This document shows positions 5,170 through 5,470 of a stretch of 5,470 nt of DNA, one piece after another. The position numbers and the translations under genes are program-made. The stretch comes from an uncultured Bacteroidota bacterium (GTDB taxonomy: Bacteria; Bacteroidota; Bacteroidia; Bacteroidales; SZUA-534): the NCBI GenBank assembly GCA_937900725.1, contig CALCFP010000105.1:1-5470 (forward strand), written 5' to 3'. The stretch's first letter is position 1. Each line of letters begins with the position of its first letter. The notes beneath the pieces were generated by a model. That model did no database searches. It was not told the origin of the DNA and was given only the letters and a program-made list of their open reading frames with translations.

Positions 5170-5188
5170 CGATTGACCGCGCCTATAC
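5161..5188. repeat. REP-like hairpin of a second family (GTATAG-CGCG type)
   Basis: GTATAGACGCG (5161-5171) pairs with CGCGCCTATAC (5178-5188) over 11 positions with one A/C mismatch, around the 6-base loop ATTGAC. I recall similar GTATAGGCGCG hairpins scattered between genes in other Bacteroidales, which would make it a dispersed repeat, but this was not checked. It lies 35 bp before the yitT-like start codon. Confidence 0.6.
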
Positions 5189-5223
5189 CAAAATAATTAC
5201 CTTTACCATATAATATTTGCGAA

Positions 5224-5470
5224 ATGAAACTGGATGTCGATTCGTTGGTAAGGAAGAATGGCACGTTGCGTGGCAACATTATGTCGTACCTATATATATT
5301 GATAGGCACGTTCATACTGTCGCTTGGCTTTGTGCTGTTCATCAACCCGTACAAGATTGTGCCGGGCGGAGTTTACGGTATTTCAATTGTAATCCACCAC
5401 TCCACCAAAGGCTTGTTCAGTCTTTTTCCCGACGGCACTCCAATAGGCCTCGTCTCGGCTTGTCTAGACA
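5224..5470 (+). CDS. YitT-family (DUF161) integral membrane protein, 5' part only
   Basis: The first 82 residues are in the window and the frame stays open to the right edge. A short charged N-terminus (1-19) is followed by a first transmembrane helix (about 21-41, YLYILIGTFILSLGFVLFIN) and then the family signature PYKIVPGGVYGISIVIHH (42-59), with its GGVYGI glycine turn before the second helix. A 15-residue polar stretch (60-74) leads into GLVSACLD, which fits the start of the next helix. Full-length members are about 280-300 residues with five or six membrane helices and a C-terminal DUF2179 domain. Substrate and role are not established. The ATG at 5224 is the only start ahead of the first helix. 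It lies beyond the terminator and the repeat cluster, so it is a separate transcription unit. Confidence 0.9.
   Translation, partial: MKLDVDSLVRKNGTLRGNIMSYLYILIGTFILSLGFVLFINPYKIVPGGVYGISIVIHHSTKGLFSLFPDGTPIGLVSACLD

Larger units (their letters stand above)
4894..5223. other. Gene-free intergenic region packed with inverted repeats
   Basis: These 330 bp between the sigma operon and the yitT-like gene hold, in order, an intrinsic terminator, two identical REP-like hairpins, a 20-bp perfect palindrome and a nested set of TATAGAC/CGCG inverted repeats, each listed separately. No protein of note is encoded. The promoter of the yitT-like gene must lie here. A TATAAT (5209-5214) is present only 9 bp before ATG 5224, too close to be convincing without a leaderless start. 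Confidence 0.75.

Noticed and set aside
5209..5219. TATAAT / AATATTTG as promoter of the yitT-like gene
   Set aside because: It ends only 4-9 bp before the start codon, so transcription would begin at or past the ATG, and there is no matching upstream TTTG at 19-21 bp.

Overview
The window looks like chromosomal DNA from a Bacteroidota, most likely a gut Bacteroidales. The evidence is two ECF sigma factors of the type common in that phylum, each followed by an overlapping gene for a single-pass membrane protein. Starts lie in A-rich leaders without a Shine-Dalgarno sequence, secreted proteins end their signal peptides in FA/S or KA/Q, and a YitT-family gene is present. This assignment comes from reading the sequence, not from a database search.

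Layout: (1) 1-1806, minus strand: a three-gene unit read right to left, made of an ECF sigma factor (1237-1806), a single-pass putative anti-sigma protein (635-1249) and an exported GIN/DUF4097-like protein (from 666, running off the left edge). The last gene changes character part-way. Its final 48 codons (1-144) resemble the DEAH-box core of a large helicase carried by conjugative elements and are in frame with the exported protein. (2) 1807-2106: a divergent regulatory region of 300 bp with a candidate ECF-type promoter facing each way and a 14-bp perfect palindrome. (3) 2107-4893, plus strand: a second ECF sigma factor, an overlapping putative anti-sigma protein with a long Pro/Glu/Lys-rich linker and a C-terminal extracytoplasmic domain, and an exported protein that appears to hold two diverged copies of one beta-rich domain. 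A strong intrinsic terminator ends this unit. (4) 4894-5223: a gene-free stretch with the terminator, two identical 24-bp REP-like hairpins with a GTAG foot, a 20-bp perfect palindrome and a second family of inverted repeats that can pair in two alternative ways. (5) 5224-5470: the start of a YitT-family membrane protein.

How the parts may work together: the two sigma/anti-sigma modules lie back to back. The matching promoter pattern on each side (TGTWAYA, 15 bp, YGTC) suggests that each sigma factor drives its own operon, and possibly the other. In this reading each membrane partner holds its sigma factor at the inner membrane until an envelope signal releases it, and the third gene of each unit makes an exported envelope protein. 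The gene identities and overlaps are read directly; the regulatory circuit is inference. The most unusual items are the GIN/helicase chimeric ORF, the tandem-domain secreted protein and the dense cluster of inverted repeats before yitT.
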